A program made the position numbers and the translations under genes. This document shows, piece after piece, positions 46,769 to 60,000 of a stretch of DNA of 64,000 nucleotides. Under the pieces are notes generated by a model. It worked only from the letters and a program-made list of their open reading frames with translations, was not told the origin of the DNA and made no database searches. Location: positions 558,001 through 622,000 of the forward strand of contig JACVRA010000044.1 in assembly GCA_019828545.1 (NCBI GenBank). The letters run 5' to 3'. Source of the DNA: Paracamarosporium sp. OC-R06-R3. Its lineage: Eukaryota > Ascomycota > Dothideomycetes > Pleosporales > Didymosphaeriaceae. Within the stretch, counting starts at the first letter, position 1; each line of letters begins with the position of its first letter.

Positions 46769-49700
46769 ATGGACGTCGCAGCGCTGCGGGAGCGTGTCAA
46801 GAACACGCTGGACGCCAATGCCGCCATCCGCCAGCAGGCCGAGCTTGACCTCAAACACGTAGGCGCCGCCGCTGCAGCCCATGGTACCGCAACCAACTGA
46901 CAGCTCCAGGCCGAAGAACAGCCCGGTTTCACAGACGCGCTTCTCAACGTGCTCGAGAACGAGCAAGAGGCCGCCATCCGCCTCTCCAGTAAGGCCGCGT
47001 CCCGCCCCCGCCCGCTACGTCGCTGCCACGAGGCCTACTAACGCGTCCGCAGCCTCCATCTATCTCAAGAACCGCGTGTCCAAAGGCTGGTCTCCTGCCG
47101 AGGAGTTCAGCCAAGCGAAGCCCATACCCGAGGACGAGAAGCAGTCCTTCAAGAGCCGCCTCGTGCCCGTCCTCGTTGCCTCGCAGCCGAACGTGCGCGC
47201 CCAACTCATTCCTACGCTCCAGAAGATTCTCGCCTACGACTTCCCCCAAAAATGGCCCGACTTCCTCGACATTACAATCCAGCTACTGAATGCGGGAGAC
47301 GTCGCGTCCGTGTTCGCGGGCGTACAGTGTCTGCTGGCCATATGTAAAATCTACCGCTTCAAGTCTGGCGAAAACCGCGCCGATTTCGAGAAGATCGTGG
47401 CTCTATCCTTCCCTCAGCTTTTGAATCTAGGCAACGGGCTGGCCAACGAGACAAGCTTAGAAGCGGGCGAGATATTGCGCACGGTGCTAAAAGTGTACAA
47501 GCATGCGATATATGTAAGACGGCAGGACTCGCGAACCTGGGGCATGAGAGCTAATGAGGCCTAGTTTGATCTTCCCGAATCGTTGCGCGAGCAGAATGTT
47601 ATGGTGGGCTGGTGTACTCTGTTCCTAAACGTCGTTAGCAAAGACCCGCCGGAGTGCTCGATGTCCGAGGATATCGACGAGCGCGAGATAAACCACTGGT
47701 GGAAGGCAAAGAAATGGTCGTACGCTAACCTGAATCGCCTCTTTGTCAGGTATGCTTGGTTCGCCCCACATTGTTTACTGCGAAATCGCTAACCCTTGCT
47801 AGGTACGGTAACCCTGGAGGTTTGACTAAGAACAACGACATAGATTACACCGAAGTCGCCAAATATTTCATCGCCAACTTTGCGCCCGAGATCCTCACAA
47901 GATATCTGCAACAGGTAGAGAAGTGGGTTAAAAGAGAAACATGGCTCTCCAAGGCCAGCTTGTACTACACCCTCAACTTCCTGGACGAATGCATCAAACC
48001 CAAGTCTATGTGGAATCTGCTCAAGCCGCACACGGACAACCTAATTTCTCATTTGATATTCCCTGTCCTGTGCCAAACCGACGAGGATATCGAGCTTTTC
48101 GAGGAGGAGCCGCAGGAGTACTTGCACCGGAAACTCAACTTCTACGAGGAGGTTACGTCGCCTGATGTTGCAGCTACCAATTTCTTGGTTACTCTCACGA
48201 AGAGTCGGAGAAAACAGACTTTCAGCGTGCTCAACTTTATCAACGGAATCGTGAACCAATACGAGGCAGCTCCAGACAACGAGAAGAACCCACGAGAAAA
48301 GGAAGGTGCTTTGCGCATGATCGGCACGCTTCCAGGAGTTCTGCTTTCGAAGAAGAGCCCGATCGCAGACCAGGTGGAGTACTTTTTCGTCCGCCACGTC
48401 TTCCCTGAATTCAGGAGCCCTCACGGATTTTTGCGAGCACGAGCATGCGATACTCTGGAGAAGTTCGAGCAACTCGACTTCAAGGACCCTAATAACCTTA
48501 TCATTATCTACCGTAATATCTTGGAGTCGATGGCAGACCCTGCGCTTCCAGTTCGAGTAGCCGCGGCGCTGGCACTCCAGCCTCTCATCCGTCACGACAT
48601 TATCCGGACCAATATGAAACAAAATATCCCCCAGGTTATGCAACAACTCCTCAAGCTCGCAAACGAGGTCGATGTCGATGCTCTCGCTAACGTTATGGAG
48701 GATTTCGTTGAAGTCTTCGCCCCTGAACTCACGCCATTTGCTGTGGCACTCAGTGAACAGCTCCGGGATACGTATCTTCGTATAGTACACGAATTGCTCG
48801 CCCGGAATCAAGAAAAGGGAGACGACAACGAGTTCGGTGATTTCCTCGACGAGAAGAGCATCACCGCTTTAGGTGTTCTGCAGACCATCGGCACGCTCAT
48901 CCTTACCTTGGAGAGCACACCTGATGTTCTCCTACACCTTGAAACTATACTGATGCCTGTCATCACTATCACATTAGAGAACAAACTTTACGGTATGCGA
49001 ATTTATCGCCTCATTTGCCTTCGGGCTTACGTTAATTTTTTGCAGATTTGTACAACGAGGTGTTCGAGATTATCGATAGCTGCACATTTGCTGCCAAGAG
49101 CATCTCGGCGACTATGTGGCAAGCATTCGAATTGATCCACCGAACATTCAAGGCTGGTGCAGAACTCTATCTCGAAGGTAATAAAGGTGATTTTCTTTTG
49201 AAGATGGCGTGCTGACTTCTGCAGATATGTTGCCCGCCCTTGAGAACTTTGTCAACTATGGCACGGCGACCTTGGTCCAGAACCGACAATACCTCGACGC
49301 CATCGTCGATATGGTTCGGACTATTTTCAAGGACGACAAAGTCGGTGGTGTCGATCGCATCTGCGGGTGCAAATTGGCCGAGATCATCATGCTTAACATG
49401 CGCGGCCATGTTGACGAATATGTGCCCGAGTTCATCTCGCTCACCATGAATGTCCTGACGAACGACGAACTCAAAGTTAAATCTCTCAGAATACATCTGA
49501 TGGAGGTCGTCATCAATGCCATCTACTACAACCCCGTTTTGGCACTGCATGTTCTTGAGACGAACGGCTGGACAAACAAGTTCTTCAGTCTCTGGTTCTC
49601 TACCATCGACAGCTTCACTAGGGTGCATGACAAGAAGCTGTGTATTTCAGGTATCTGTGCGCTGTTGACTCTTAAAGGCCAGGATGTGCCTGTCAGCGTG

Positions 49701-50366
49701 CAACAAGGCTGGCCGCGCCTCCTTCAGGGCATTGTCCGCTTGTTCCAGACACTGCCAGCCGCTTTGAAGAGTAGGTCGATTCTAGCTTCCATTTGTAGAA
49801 AGCATCACTGACTGTTTGCAGACCGTGAAGAGGCTAAGAAGGAGGACAACTTCGAATACGCGAACTATGACGATGAAGAGGACGAGGAAGAATGGGGCGA
49901 TGAGAATGAGTGGACTAACGAGCCTGAAGAGGCAGAGGATGTCAAGGACGAGAGCGCCGCCTATCTCGAGTTCCTTAACGAGGAAGCTCAGAAGTTTACC
50001 TCTGTCACCGACGATGATGATGATGAGCTAGAGGAGGAGAGTCTCCTTGAGACGCCTCTTGACAAGGTTGAGCCATATAGCATGTTCAAGCATGCATTGC
50101 TAAGTACGTTTCCCCAGAACGTAGTTCTATATTGATATTTTGGGCGCTGCGCTATGCACAGAGACTTATGCTAACAACCCGTAGGACTCCAACAAGAACA
50201 GCCTGCCCTCTACGAAAACCTCACCAAGAACCTCAACGCCGAAGAGCAGCAAGTCGTCCAAGGCGCCGTCCACCAAGCCGACGTCATCGCTCAGGCAGCC
50301 GCCCAGGCCGCCGCCGCAGCAGCAGCCGGAGGCCAGCCCAACGGGGGCGCAGTAGCAGGACAATAG
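46769..50366 (+). CDS. Importin-beta family nuclear import receptor (importin-7/8, Nmd5/Sxm1-like)
   Basis: Nine exons join in phase: 46769-46858, 46904-46988, 47053-47513, 47565-47749, 47803-48992, 49046-49177, 49225-49770, 49822-50103 and 50185-50366. The product is 1050 aa, usual for the family. The importin-beta N-terminal domain (residues 1-100) has the family pattern, with AAIRLSTSIYLKNRVSKGW, and is where RanGTP would bind. HEAT repeats fill the rest, for example NREEINHWWKAKKW-like and YGNPGGLTKNND segments and PVRVAAALALQPLIRHDI. Near residues 905-950 is the long acidic loop typical of Nmd5/Sxm1 (many Asp/Glu, including DDDDDELEEE), followed by an Ala/Gln-rich tail. It carries cargo such as ribosomal proteins, TFIIS or MAP kinases into the nucleus in yeast. 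Nmd5 and Sxm1 are paralogues that I cannot separate here. Confidence 0.9.
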
Positions 50367-51439
50367 TATGTCCGATACCCGATCGCTTCCAAAGCGAGGC
50401 TAGCACAGCTCCATCGTCAACATCAACATAGATAGTTCGTCCCATCTCATCTGCTTTTTGGATTCCCCTCCCCTTATACATGTTGCCCATAACCAATGTT
50501 TAGCGAGCATTTTGTCACGTTTTCGTTCTCAGGCGTTGGTGACTTGGCTGGCGGTGCTATAGCTTGGCTTTTGACGGCGTATTTTGTGGGTCGGGCGGGC
50601 TCGTGGTGGGGTGGGACTTGAGATCGTGGAGGGATTATGTATGCATGATGGATGGGGCGGTGGTGATGAGTGAAGGACTGAGTGTGAAAGACGGGGGTGT
50701 GGGCGACCACGGCATGATGGCAAGAATGGATGATTGGACGGAACAGAGGCATTAACAGTGTCTGTAGTAGATAGTATCCTCAACGGATTAACCAAATGTG
50801 AAAGTGCTACATGTATGCGTTTTTGCGGGGAGGTAGACGGGTGGGTGACGGGGTGCGGAATGGGTGTTGGAGTGATGGTTTGATGGAAGATCAATTGGTA
50901 TCTGGAGCTACCTCTCTGTGTTCGGCATATACTAACAACATTAGTCGTGGTCATCGTATAATAATACTTCACATTTGGACAACTGATGGGAAATTAGGCT
51001 TCTTGAACTATAGCTCTTGAAAGTAAAGGGACGAGGAGCATATACTGAAATGTTTTACGGTGAGATAGTAAAGTTTATCAGTAAACTTTCATCTGTAGCC
51101 TTTATCCACAACTGCAGCCCCTGACATGTTCATGGCGAGCTACTGCACGGAGGTGTCGTTCCCTCGGCTCTCTCGATAAGCGAAACGAAACGAGCTGAAC
51201 CCTGTTGTTTCTTTGGGGAAAGCGCGGTCCAGCCCGCACGCGGCGATGACGCCCCCGATCTCCCCAAAACCCGGGCGCAACGTAGCTACAAAAAAGCCAC
51301 ACACGCATGCGCCCATGGGCAGCTTTAAGCAATTATTCCTTCCCTCACCCTCCTCTCTATATACCGCACCCTAACTACTTCTCTTCTGCGACCTGACACC
51401 ACACGTAACCGATTTATCCTCTGATTGAACGCAATCCCA
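50367..51439. other. Intergenic between importin and Sec12
   Basis: About 1.1 kb holding the importin 3' UTR and the Sec12 promoter. No gene is supported on either strand. Confidence 0.5.
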
Positions 51440-53422
51440 ATGTCGCGTCCTACCGTTTCCAAAGCGAAAACGTCATACCCGCTATACTCTGCGACCTGGG
51501 CAAATAGCAAGCCGTCATATCTTGTTGTGGGTGGAGGAGGCGGCGCCGGTCGTCATGGCGTGAAGAACAAGATTTCGGTCTTCGACTTCAGCTCCCGCGC
51601 ACCGGAAGTAGAGCCTTGCGCTGAGATTGAGGCGAGCGAGCACGATTCGGTGACATGTCTGGCGAATCTGGGAACGAAGGATGGCGTGATACTGTATGCT
51701 GGAATCAATGACAGTGAGGAGGAGAGGTTGCAGGGGAAGAATGAGTGCTTGAAGGGGTATGAGGTCCGATTTCCTCGGACCGCGGGGAAGACAGAGAAGC
51801 AGGGCGAGATTTCGTTTCTCAGCAAAACCGCGTTGTTTACGCCGCCTACGAGTACAGGCGCGAAGAAAGAGGGGTATCAGCGCGTTGTGCGCTTGTCGCC
51901 TGCGCAACGGACCGCATCAGGCACGCCCAACAAGCGCATAGGCGCTGTAGCCTCGAGTTTGGCTGGCGACGAGAATGAGATTGTCGTCTTCGCCGCGACG
52001 TCGAATAAGCCGGAGAGTCCTAAAGATGTGATTGAGAGAATAGCATTGCACAAGGGTCAGGAGGCGAACGATCTGGATGTTCTGGAACAAGGCGAGGGAA
52101 AGTTTCAAGTCGCATACTGCTTGGATAACGATGTTTACGTTCAGAAGATACATTATGATTTTGGTAAGAGAAGGAGTCTGGGAAAGGCTGACGCGGACCG
52201 CACACACGTCTATGCTGTCCCGTTTCCGGATCTGAACGAGAAGAAGGGCCGGTCGAAGATTAGGTGTATTCGCTGGTTGTCGTCGTCACATATCTTGTTG
52301 CTTGCGAATAAGCCCAATCGAACGGGGGCCGAACTACTGGTCCTGAGGCTGTACGAGCCGGGTCAACCAGGGTCGATCATCTTAAGGAAGGCGTTCCCGA
52401 GACATGTGCAGGCGGCTGTTGATATGGACGTTGCGCTTCTGGATGCTGATTCTGATGGAGCATACCAAGCCGTGGTCGCGGTGGCTGCTATTGACGTCTC
52501 CCTCACTGTTCTAACGATTGACTACCATGGTCAATCGCAGAACGCGATAAGTCGCTTCAACTCCTTCGCGACGTACTACAACGTATGTGTCTACATATGA
52601 TCCTGCCCTTCGTAAAAAGCGCAAGATTGATTTTAGAAACCATGCTTACAATCACAGGTTCACGAACTGCAGATGACGAAGGTCGTCTTTTCACCCTTCT
52701 TCAAGCCTGAGTCCAGCTCGGGCAAAAAGCCAGGATCTCAATACCTTCGTCTGGCCACCACATCCCTGGGTAACTCGATCGATGTAGAAACCTTCGAACT
52801 CTATCCCATTTCAAGTAAACCGCAATCGCGCTTCGTCCTCCAGAGCGCACGGTCCAAAGCAATAGTCGACACGGCGAAGTACATCGTCATTGCCATGATC
52901 GTCGCCGCAATCGCTCTTATGCTCCAAGGCTTCTTCGACCCCGAAGGCAGTCTTACCAAAGGATTAATACCAGAAGGTATGCAGAATGCTGCAAGGAGTG
53001 TAAAGGCGCCTGGTGCGGTTGCCGACGAGGTCCGGAGCGCAGCCAACCTTAACGGCGCCGACTCCCCCATAGCGAAAAGCACGCATCGTCTCCGCGACCT
53101 ACTCCACCTGCATGTCCATTCCGCCCCAAGATCTGAACCTTGGCCCGAACCCCAACAAAAAGCCCTCGTCGTCCACCATGATCCCGACACAGACGGTGCT
53201 TTAAGCACCGAGGTACATGAAGGCGAGCACGATGTCGTGAAGAAGCATACGGAGGCTAAGAGGTGGGAAGATTTGAATCAACATGAACAGAGGCGGTGGA
53301 AGCAGAAGCTGGCCGACGCAGGGATGTGGACGATAGAAGAGGGTGAGACTATCCTGAAGGGGATCTTCTTCAGCGAGGCGGGTGCGTTGGTTGGCAGGGT
53401 GGCGGCGGGCGTTATTGGGTAG
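51440..53422 (+). CDS. SEC12: Sec12-type guanine nucleotide exchange factor for Sar1
   Basis: Exons 51440-52582 and 52658-53422 join over a 75-bp intron to give 635 aa. The first Met in a fungal context (51440) was preferred to one 5 codons upstream. Sec12 is an ER membrane protein that loads GTP on Sar1 to start COPII coat assembly. The N-terminal seven-bladed propeller begins with YPLYSATW and the glycine-rich loop LVVGGGGGAGRHGVKN, which carries the conserved Sec12 K-loop-type signature near its start. A single membrane helix (about 456-474, YIVIAMIVAAIALMLQGFF) follows, so the propeller faces the cytosol and the C-terminal roughly 160 residues are lumenal. Rer1, which retrieves Sec12 from the Golgi in yeast, is encoded at 11917-12753. 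The length is greater than yeast Sec12 (471 aa), mainly in the lumenal part. Confidence 0.85.
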
Positions 53423-54064
53423 TTCTGGTGACTGCAAGGTGGCAAGCGGTCACTACGTTTGTTATAGTGGGAGTGGAGGGGTTTCGGATGGTGCGATAAA
53501 TCGGGCGCGCGGTGTGACGGGCGTGACAGGTAGGGGTACTTGGGCAAGACTTCATGGCTGTATAGATGACACGCACGACTCACCGCGGACTCTTAATATT
53601 GATACGTTATACGACCGTCGGGAAGGACATGTTTCATGCTTGTACCACGGATCCATGTGGGGATGTTTGCTCCCTGTGAATGTCGGAGCGCGTCACACAG
53701 ACATAGCCTATCCTAGCAGGACAGCAGAATTCACATCTCGAGCCTTATGCTATCTTTTCTCAACCAAGCTTATCCAACATCTTCACAAGTAAACGCATCG
53801 GCTGTGGTGGCCGTGGCGGATGACAGGTACCGCGGCGGTGGAGCTGTCCCAAAGGGGTAAGCGGTCAAGCTTTAAGCTGTGGTCTGTGCGCGGCTAACTG
53901 GGGACGCACTGCTCGTGATGAGCCGCAACACAAGTCCAATAGCTTTAATTCCCCGCGCTCACAATCCCTTACCTTGACACCCGCTTCCAGCTGTTCATGG
54001 AAGACATACACTCATTTGCTGCCCGCCTGAGGTGAAGTCGACAAGCGACTGCGGTGCAGCCAAC
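53423..54064. other. Intergenic, TOR promoter region
   Basis: 642 bp between the Sec12 stop and the TOR ATG, both plus-strand genes. No gene is seen. Confidence 0.5.
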
Positions 54065-57000
54065 ATGGCCATGACGCAGCAGCAGCCCATTCCGTTGGCG
54101 TCGACGGTGGACCGCATCGTCCAAGAGTTGCGCTCCAAGTGAGAGGAGTCCAGAAACACGTCGGCGGAGCCATGGGCTGACGATCGAGCAGAAATGACGA
54201 CAACCGCCAGAAGGCGGCGCACATGGTGCGCCAGACGGTCGAGAATGCCCACCGAGGTGAGCTCCCACGCGAAACGCGCCTCCCGTAGAGCATCACGAAC
54301 TCACAGCGCGCAGAACTGCCGCCGCAAACATTCCAGCAATTCTATAATGACGTGAACATGCGCATCTCGCAGCTCATAGTAGCGGGCAACGACAGCAGTG
54401 AACGCATAGGCGGCATTTACGCGCTGAACTCCCTGATCGATTTTCGCGGCGACGATGCAGGACAGAAAACAACGCGGTTTGCGAGTTACCTTCGGAGCGT
54501 CATGCGTGGGACAGATAACACCTCCATGGTGGTAGCTGCGAAGGCCCTGGGAAGACTCGCGAAACCGGGCGGCACGCTCACGGCGGAGCTGGTCGAGGCA
54601 GAAGTCAAGGTCGCGCTAGAATGGCTGCAAATGGAGCGTACCGAGAGCAGACGCTTCGCCGCCGTGCTCATCCTGCGCGAACTGGCTAAGAACTCGCCCA
54701 CATTGATGTACCAGTGGATCGCGCAGATCTTCGAAGTCATCTGGGTTGCCCTCCGAGATCCAAAGGTCCTTATTAGGGAGTCCGCTGCCGAGGCAATCAG
54801 TGCCTGTTTCGAGATCATTTCCCCGCGAGATTCTCAAATGCGGCAGTTGTGGTTCGGCAGGGTATACGACGAGATATTGAAGGGTTTCAACCTGAATACG
54901 AACGAGGCGATACATGGGTCCCTGCTCACTATGAAGGAGCTGCTGGACAAGAGCGCCATGTTCATGAACGACCAGAAGTATAAAGAGACGGTTGAGACGG
55001 TATTGAAATACAGAGAGCATCGCGACGCGCTCGTAAGGCGAGAGGTCGTACTTATCATTCCTATCCTTGCCAGCTATTCACCGACCGAATTCGCCACCAA
55101 ATACCTGCATCAGTGCATGCTGCATCTCCAAGGCCTAATCAGGAAAGATCGCGATAGAGACAAGGCTTTCATGGCCATTGGTCAGATTGCTAATGCCGTT
55201 GGCGTTGCAATTGCCCCGTACCTCGATGGGATACTGGGTTTCATTCAAGATGGACTTACCGCCAAAGCACGTAATAAAGCCATTAATGAGGCACCGATTT
55301 TCCAGTGTCTCAGTATGATAGCGGCAGCTGTTGGACAAGCGTTGAGCAAGAATGTGGAACGCCTCTTGGATCCAATCTTCTCGTGCGGGCTCAGCGATTC
55401 TCTTTTCCAGGCTCTCGTCGATATGGCACACTACGTACCGCCTTGTCGACCTATCATCCAAGAGAAGCTCTTGGACCTCCTGAGCCAGATTCTAGCTGGT
55501 CGACACTACTTGCCGTTGGGTAGTCCCCACCAAGAACGTCAACCGCCCCATATCTGGACGCGCGATCACAAAGACCCAACAATTATCGTTCCAAGAGAAC
55601 AGGAGATTGCGCTTGCTCTACATACGCTTGGTAGTTTTGACTTTACTGGTCACGTACTAAATGAGTTCGTGCGCGATGTCGCGATCCGATATGTCGAAGC
55701 GGATAGCCCCGAGATCCGTAAACGTGCAGCTTTGACATGCTGTCAGCTTTTTGTGAAGGATCCCATTGTTCACCAAACGAGCGTTCAGGCCACAAAAGTC
55801 GTTGGCGATATTATCGAAAAGCTTCTTACGGTCGGCGTTGGTGATATTGACCCTGAGATCCGGTGGGAGGTTCTGATGGCACTTGACGCTCGCTTTGACC
55901 GGCATCTTGGGAAGGCAGACAACATCCGAACCCTATTTCTGGCTCTTAATGACGAAGTCTTTGCTATCCGCGAAGCCGCCATGTCTATTATCGGCCGCCT
56001 TACAGCTATCAACCCGGCCTATGTGTTCCCCTCGTTGCGCAAGGTCCTCCTCCAGCTTCTGACCGAAGTCAACTATTCGAATAGTCCTCGAAGCAAGGAA
56101 GAGAGCGCTCGGTTGATAAGTAACCTTGTCGGAGCTGCAGACCACTTGATCAAGCCTCTTGTGGATCCTATCATCGCTGTGCTTCTACCCAAAGCTAAAG
56201 ACGTAAACCCGGAGGTCGCTTCCACAACCCTCAAAGCTATCGGTGATCTAGCTACAGTCGGTGGCGAGAGCATGACCAAGTACATTCCAGAACTCATGCC
56301 CATTATTCTGGACTTCATGCAAGACCTGGCTTCGGACTCTAAGCGCTTCGCGGCTCTGCGCGCTCTTGGACAACTTGCTACCAACGTCGGCTACGTCATG
56401 GAGCCTTACCGTGACTACCCTGAGCTGATGAACATTCTCATGAACATCGTCAAAACCGAGCCTGAGGGTGAGCTCCGACGTGAGACCGTCAAGCTCATGG
56501 GCACCATTGGCGCCCTGGATCCGGACGAGTACCAGAAAATCATGGAGCAATCTCCCGACAAGCACCTCATCCTTGAAGCCCAAGCTGTAACCGACGTTTC
56601 GCTGATCATGCAAGGCATTACGCCTTCGAACGAGGAGTACTATCCGACTATTGTCATCAACACTCTTATGGGTCTCTTGAAGGATTCATCATTGTCACAA
56701 TTCCACTCCTCGGTTGTGGATGCTGTTATGAACATATACGCTACGATGGGATTGAAATGCGTTCCTTTCCTCAACATGGTGGTCCCGGGATTTTTGCAGG
56801 TTATCCGTGCTGCCCCTACCGGTAGAACCGAGGGCTACTTCAACCAGCTAAGTCAGCTTGTCCGCATCGTCCGTCAGCATATCCGGCCATATTTACCCTC
56901 CATTCTTGCCACAATCCAGGACTTTTGGGGCAGCAGTACTCAACTACAAGCGACGATACTTTCGCTCATCGAATCTATCGCGAAGTCACTTGAAGGAGAA

Positions 57001-60000
57001 TTCAAAGTCTACCTTGCGGATGTTCTACCCTTAATGCTGGGTGTAATGGAGGCCGACCAGACTCCACAGCGTATACCCTCTACGAGAGTACTGCATGCCT
57101 TCCTCATCTTCGGCTCTAGCGCAGAGGAATACATGCACCTCATTGTTCCGGTCATGGTCAATATGTTTGACAAGCCGGGCCAACCTGTGTTCCTTCGCAA
57201 GTCGGCAATGGAGACATTGGGTCGTCTCTCCAAGCAAGTCAATATTTCAGAATTCTCTGCACGCATAGTGCAACCTATCTGCCGCGTGCTCGCAGGCAAC
57301 GATCCTACTCTCAAACAGGCAGCGCTAGAGACGCTCTGTGCACTTATCTTCCAGCTTGGACCCGACTATATTCATTTCGTACCGACGGTCAACAAAATCT
57401 TAATCACTCATAAAGTACCACACGAGAATTATGGACGTATTGTCTCGAAGCTTCAGAAGGGTGAACCGTTGCCTCAGGATCTCAGTCCGGATGAGCGATA
57501 TGGTGAGGACGACGAGGATATCAATCCTGCGGAAATCCAGACCAAAAAACTAGCTGTGAATCAGCAGCATCTGAAGCAAGCCTGGGAAGCCTCATCCAAA
57601 ACGACGCGCGAGGATTGGGTCGAATGGATGAGGCGGTTCAGCGTTGAGCTACTTCGAGAATCACCCCAACAGGCGTTGCGAGCTTGCACGCCGCTGGCGA
57701 GTGTTTACAATCCGATTGCCAGGACCTTGTTCAACTCGGCATTTGTATCATGCTGGACCGAGTTGTACGACCAATACCAAGAAGAACTTGTGCGCTCTAT
57801 CGAGACGGCTCTCACGTCGCCTAACATTCCACCTGAGATCCTTCAGATTCTTCTCAACTTGGCAGAGTTTATGGAACACGATGACAAAGCCCTTCCAATC
57901 GATGTTAGGATACTCGGTATGTATGCCGGCAAATGTCACGCTTTCGCCAAAGCACTCCACTATAAAGAGCTTGAATTCAACGCGGAGCAGAATTCTAGCG
58001 CTGTAGAAGCTCTTATTAGTATCAACAACCAGCTCCAACAGACTGACGCCGCCTTTGGCATTCTGCGTAAGGCGCAGGGCTACAGTGATGTGGAGCTGAA
58101 GGAGACGTGGTTTGAGAAACTGCAGAAGTGGGAAGAGGCTCTTACTTCGTATCAACGCCGGGAGCGAGATGAACCGGACTCTTTTGAAATTACGATGGGC
58201 AAGATGCGTTGTTTGCACGCGCTTGGAGAGTGGGATCTGCTTTCTAGCTTGTCCAAGGAGAAGTGGGCGAATGCCTCACAGGAATACCGCAAAGCGATAG
58301 CACCGCTTGCGGCTGCTGCTGCTTGGGGTCTGGGCAAGTTCGCAGACATGGATTCGTACCTGACTGTCATGAAAGAACAGTCTCCCGATAGGGCTTTCTT
58401 CGCTTCCATCGTTAACATTCACAACAACCGCTTTGAAATCGCCACAGAAGAAATCGCCAAGGCTCGGAGAGGTCTGGACACCGAGTTGAGTTCGCTATTG
58501 GGCGAGTCATACCAGCGAGCTTACCTTCCAATGATCCGCGTCCAGATGTTGGCTGAACTGGAAGAGATCATGCTGTACAAGCAGAATGACGGCAACCACG
58601 AAAAGCAAGCAAGCATGCGCAGAACCTGGATGAAGCGTCTCAAGGGCTTACAACCGAACCCTGAAGTCTGGCAGCGCATGATGAAGGTTCGTCAGCTTGT
58701 TATCACACCTCAACAGAGTCTCGACATGTGGATCAAGTACACCAATCTTTGCCGCAAGAACGAGCGTATGGGTCTCGCAGAGAAAGGTTTGCAGAAGCTG
58801 CTGGACATTGACAACGGTGATGTCTTTGCGTGCGTGCGGGAGAATGTCAACAAGATTCCGTATCCCGTGTCGTATGCAGCTTTCAAGCTTATGTGGGGCA
58901 CGCCAGGACACAGAGAAGAGGCGCTTGAAATGCTTAAAGAGTTCACCGCTAGGCTGGCGGATGACGTTGCTATGAGAGCTCGAGCGGCACAGAACGGCAT
59001 GATGCCTCCCAATGGAATGCACGGCTTGACTAACGGTCATGGCGTGAGCCCCATAAACCCGTTCGCAGTTGCCAACGGCGTTAACGGTGTCAGCAATGTG
59101 AACGGTTCTAGCATGTTGTCCAACTCGAACATGTTCAGCTCGCCAGCAGAGCTGATAGATTGCCAGAGGTTACTCGCCAAATGTTACCACAAGGTTGGAG
59201 AATGGCAGTCACATTTGCAAAACGGAGAGTGGGATCACGATCAGGTTCATGAGATTCTATCTGCCTACTCCGCCGCAACACGGTACAACAAAGACTGGTA
59301 TAAGGCGTGGCACTCGTGGGCCTTGGCCAACTTCGAAGTGGTCAACTCGCTCACATCGCAGGCTGATCGCGAGTCGACGGAACTACCACCAAGCGTCGTG
59401 CACGAGCACATCATTCCTGCCATCACTGGCTTCTTCAAGTCGATTGCGTTATCGTCTTCCAGCTCGCTTCAGGATACCCTGCGTCTGCTCACGCTCTGGT
59501 TCAGCCACGGTGGCATATCCGACGTCAATCGGACCGTATCGGATGGTACGAAGCAGGTATCCATCGACACCTGGCTCGAGGTCATTCCTCAACTTTTGGC
59601 CCGCATCAATCAACCGAACCCGACGATCAGGCAATCCATCCATCAGCTGCTCAGCGAAGTCGGCAAGGCGCATCCCCAAGCCTTGGTGTTCCCCTTGACT
59701 GTCTCTATGAAATCTGACCAAAATAGACGGCAGCGCTCTGCCAAGGAGCTTATGGAGGCTATGCGTGAACACTCGCCACGACTTGTTGAACAGGCTGATC
59801 TCGTTAGTACCGAGCTTGTCCGTATCGCTGTCCTCTGGCATGAGCAATGGCATGAGGGTCTTGAGGAGGCGTCGAGGTTGTACTTTGGTGATCATAACAT
59901 CGAAGGCATGTTTGCGACGCTTGCACCGCTGCATGCTATGATCGACCGCGGTCCAGAGACACTTCGCGAGATCTCTTTCATTCAGTCTTTCGGTCGAGAA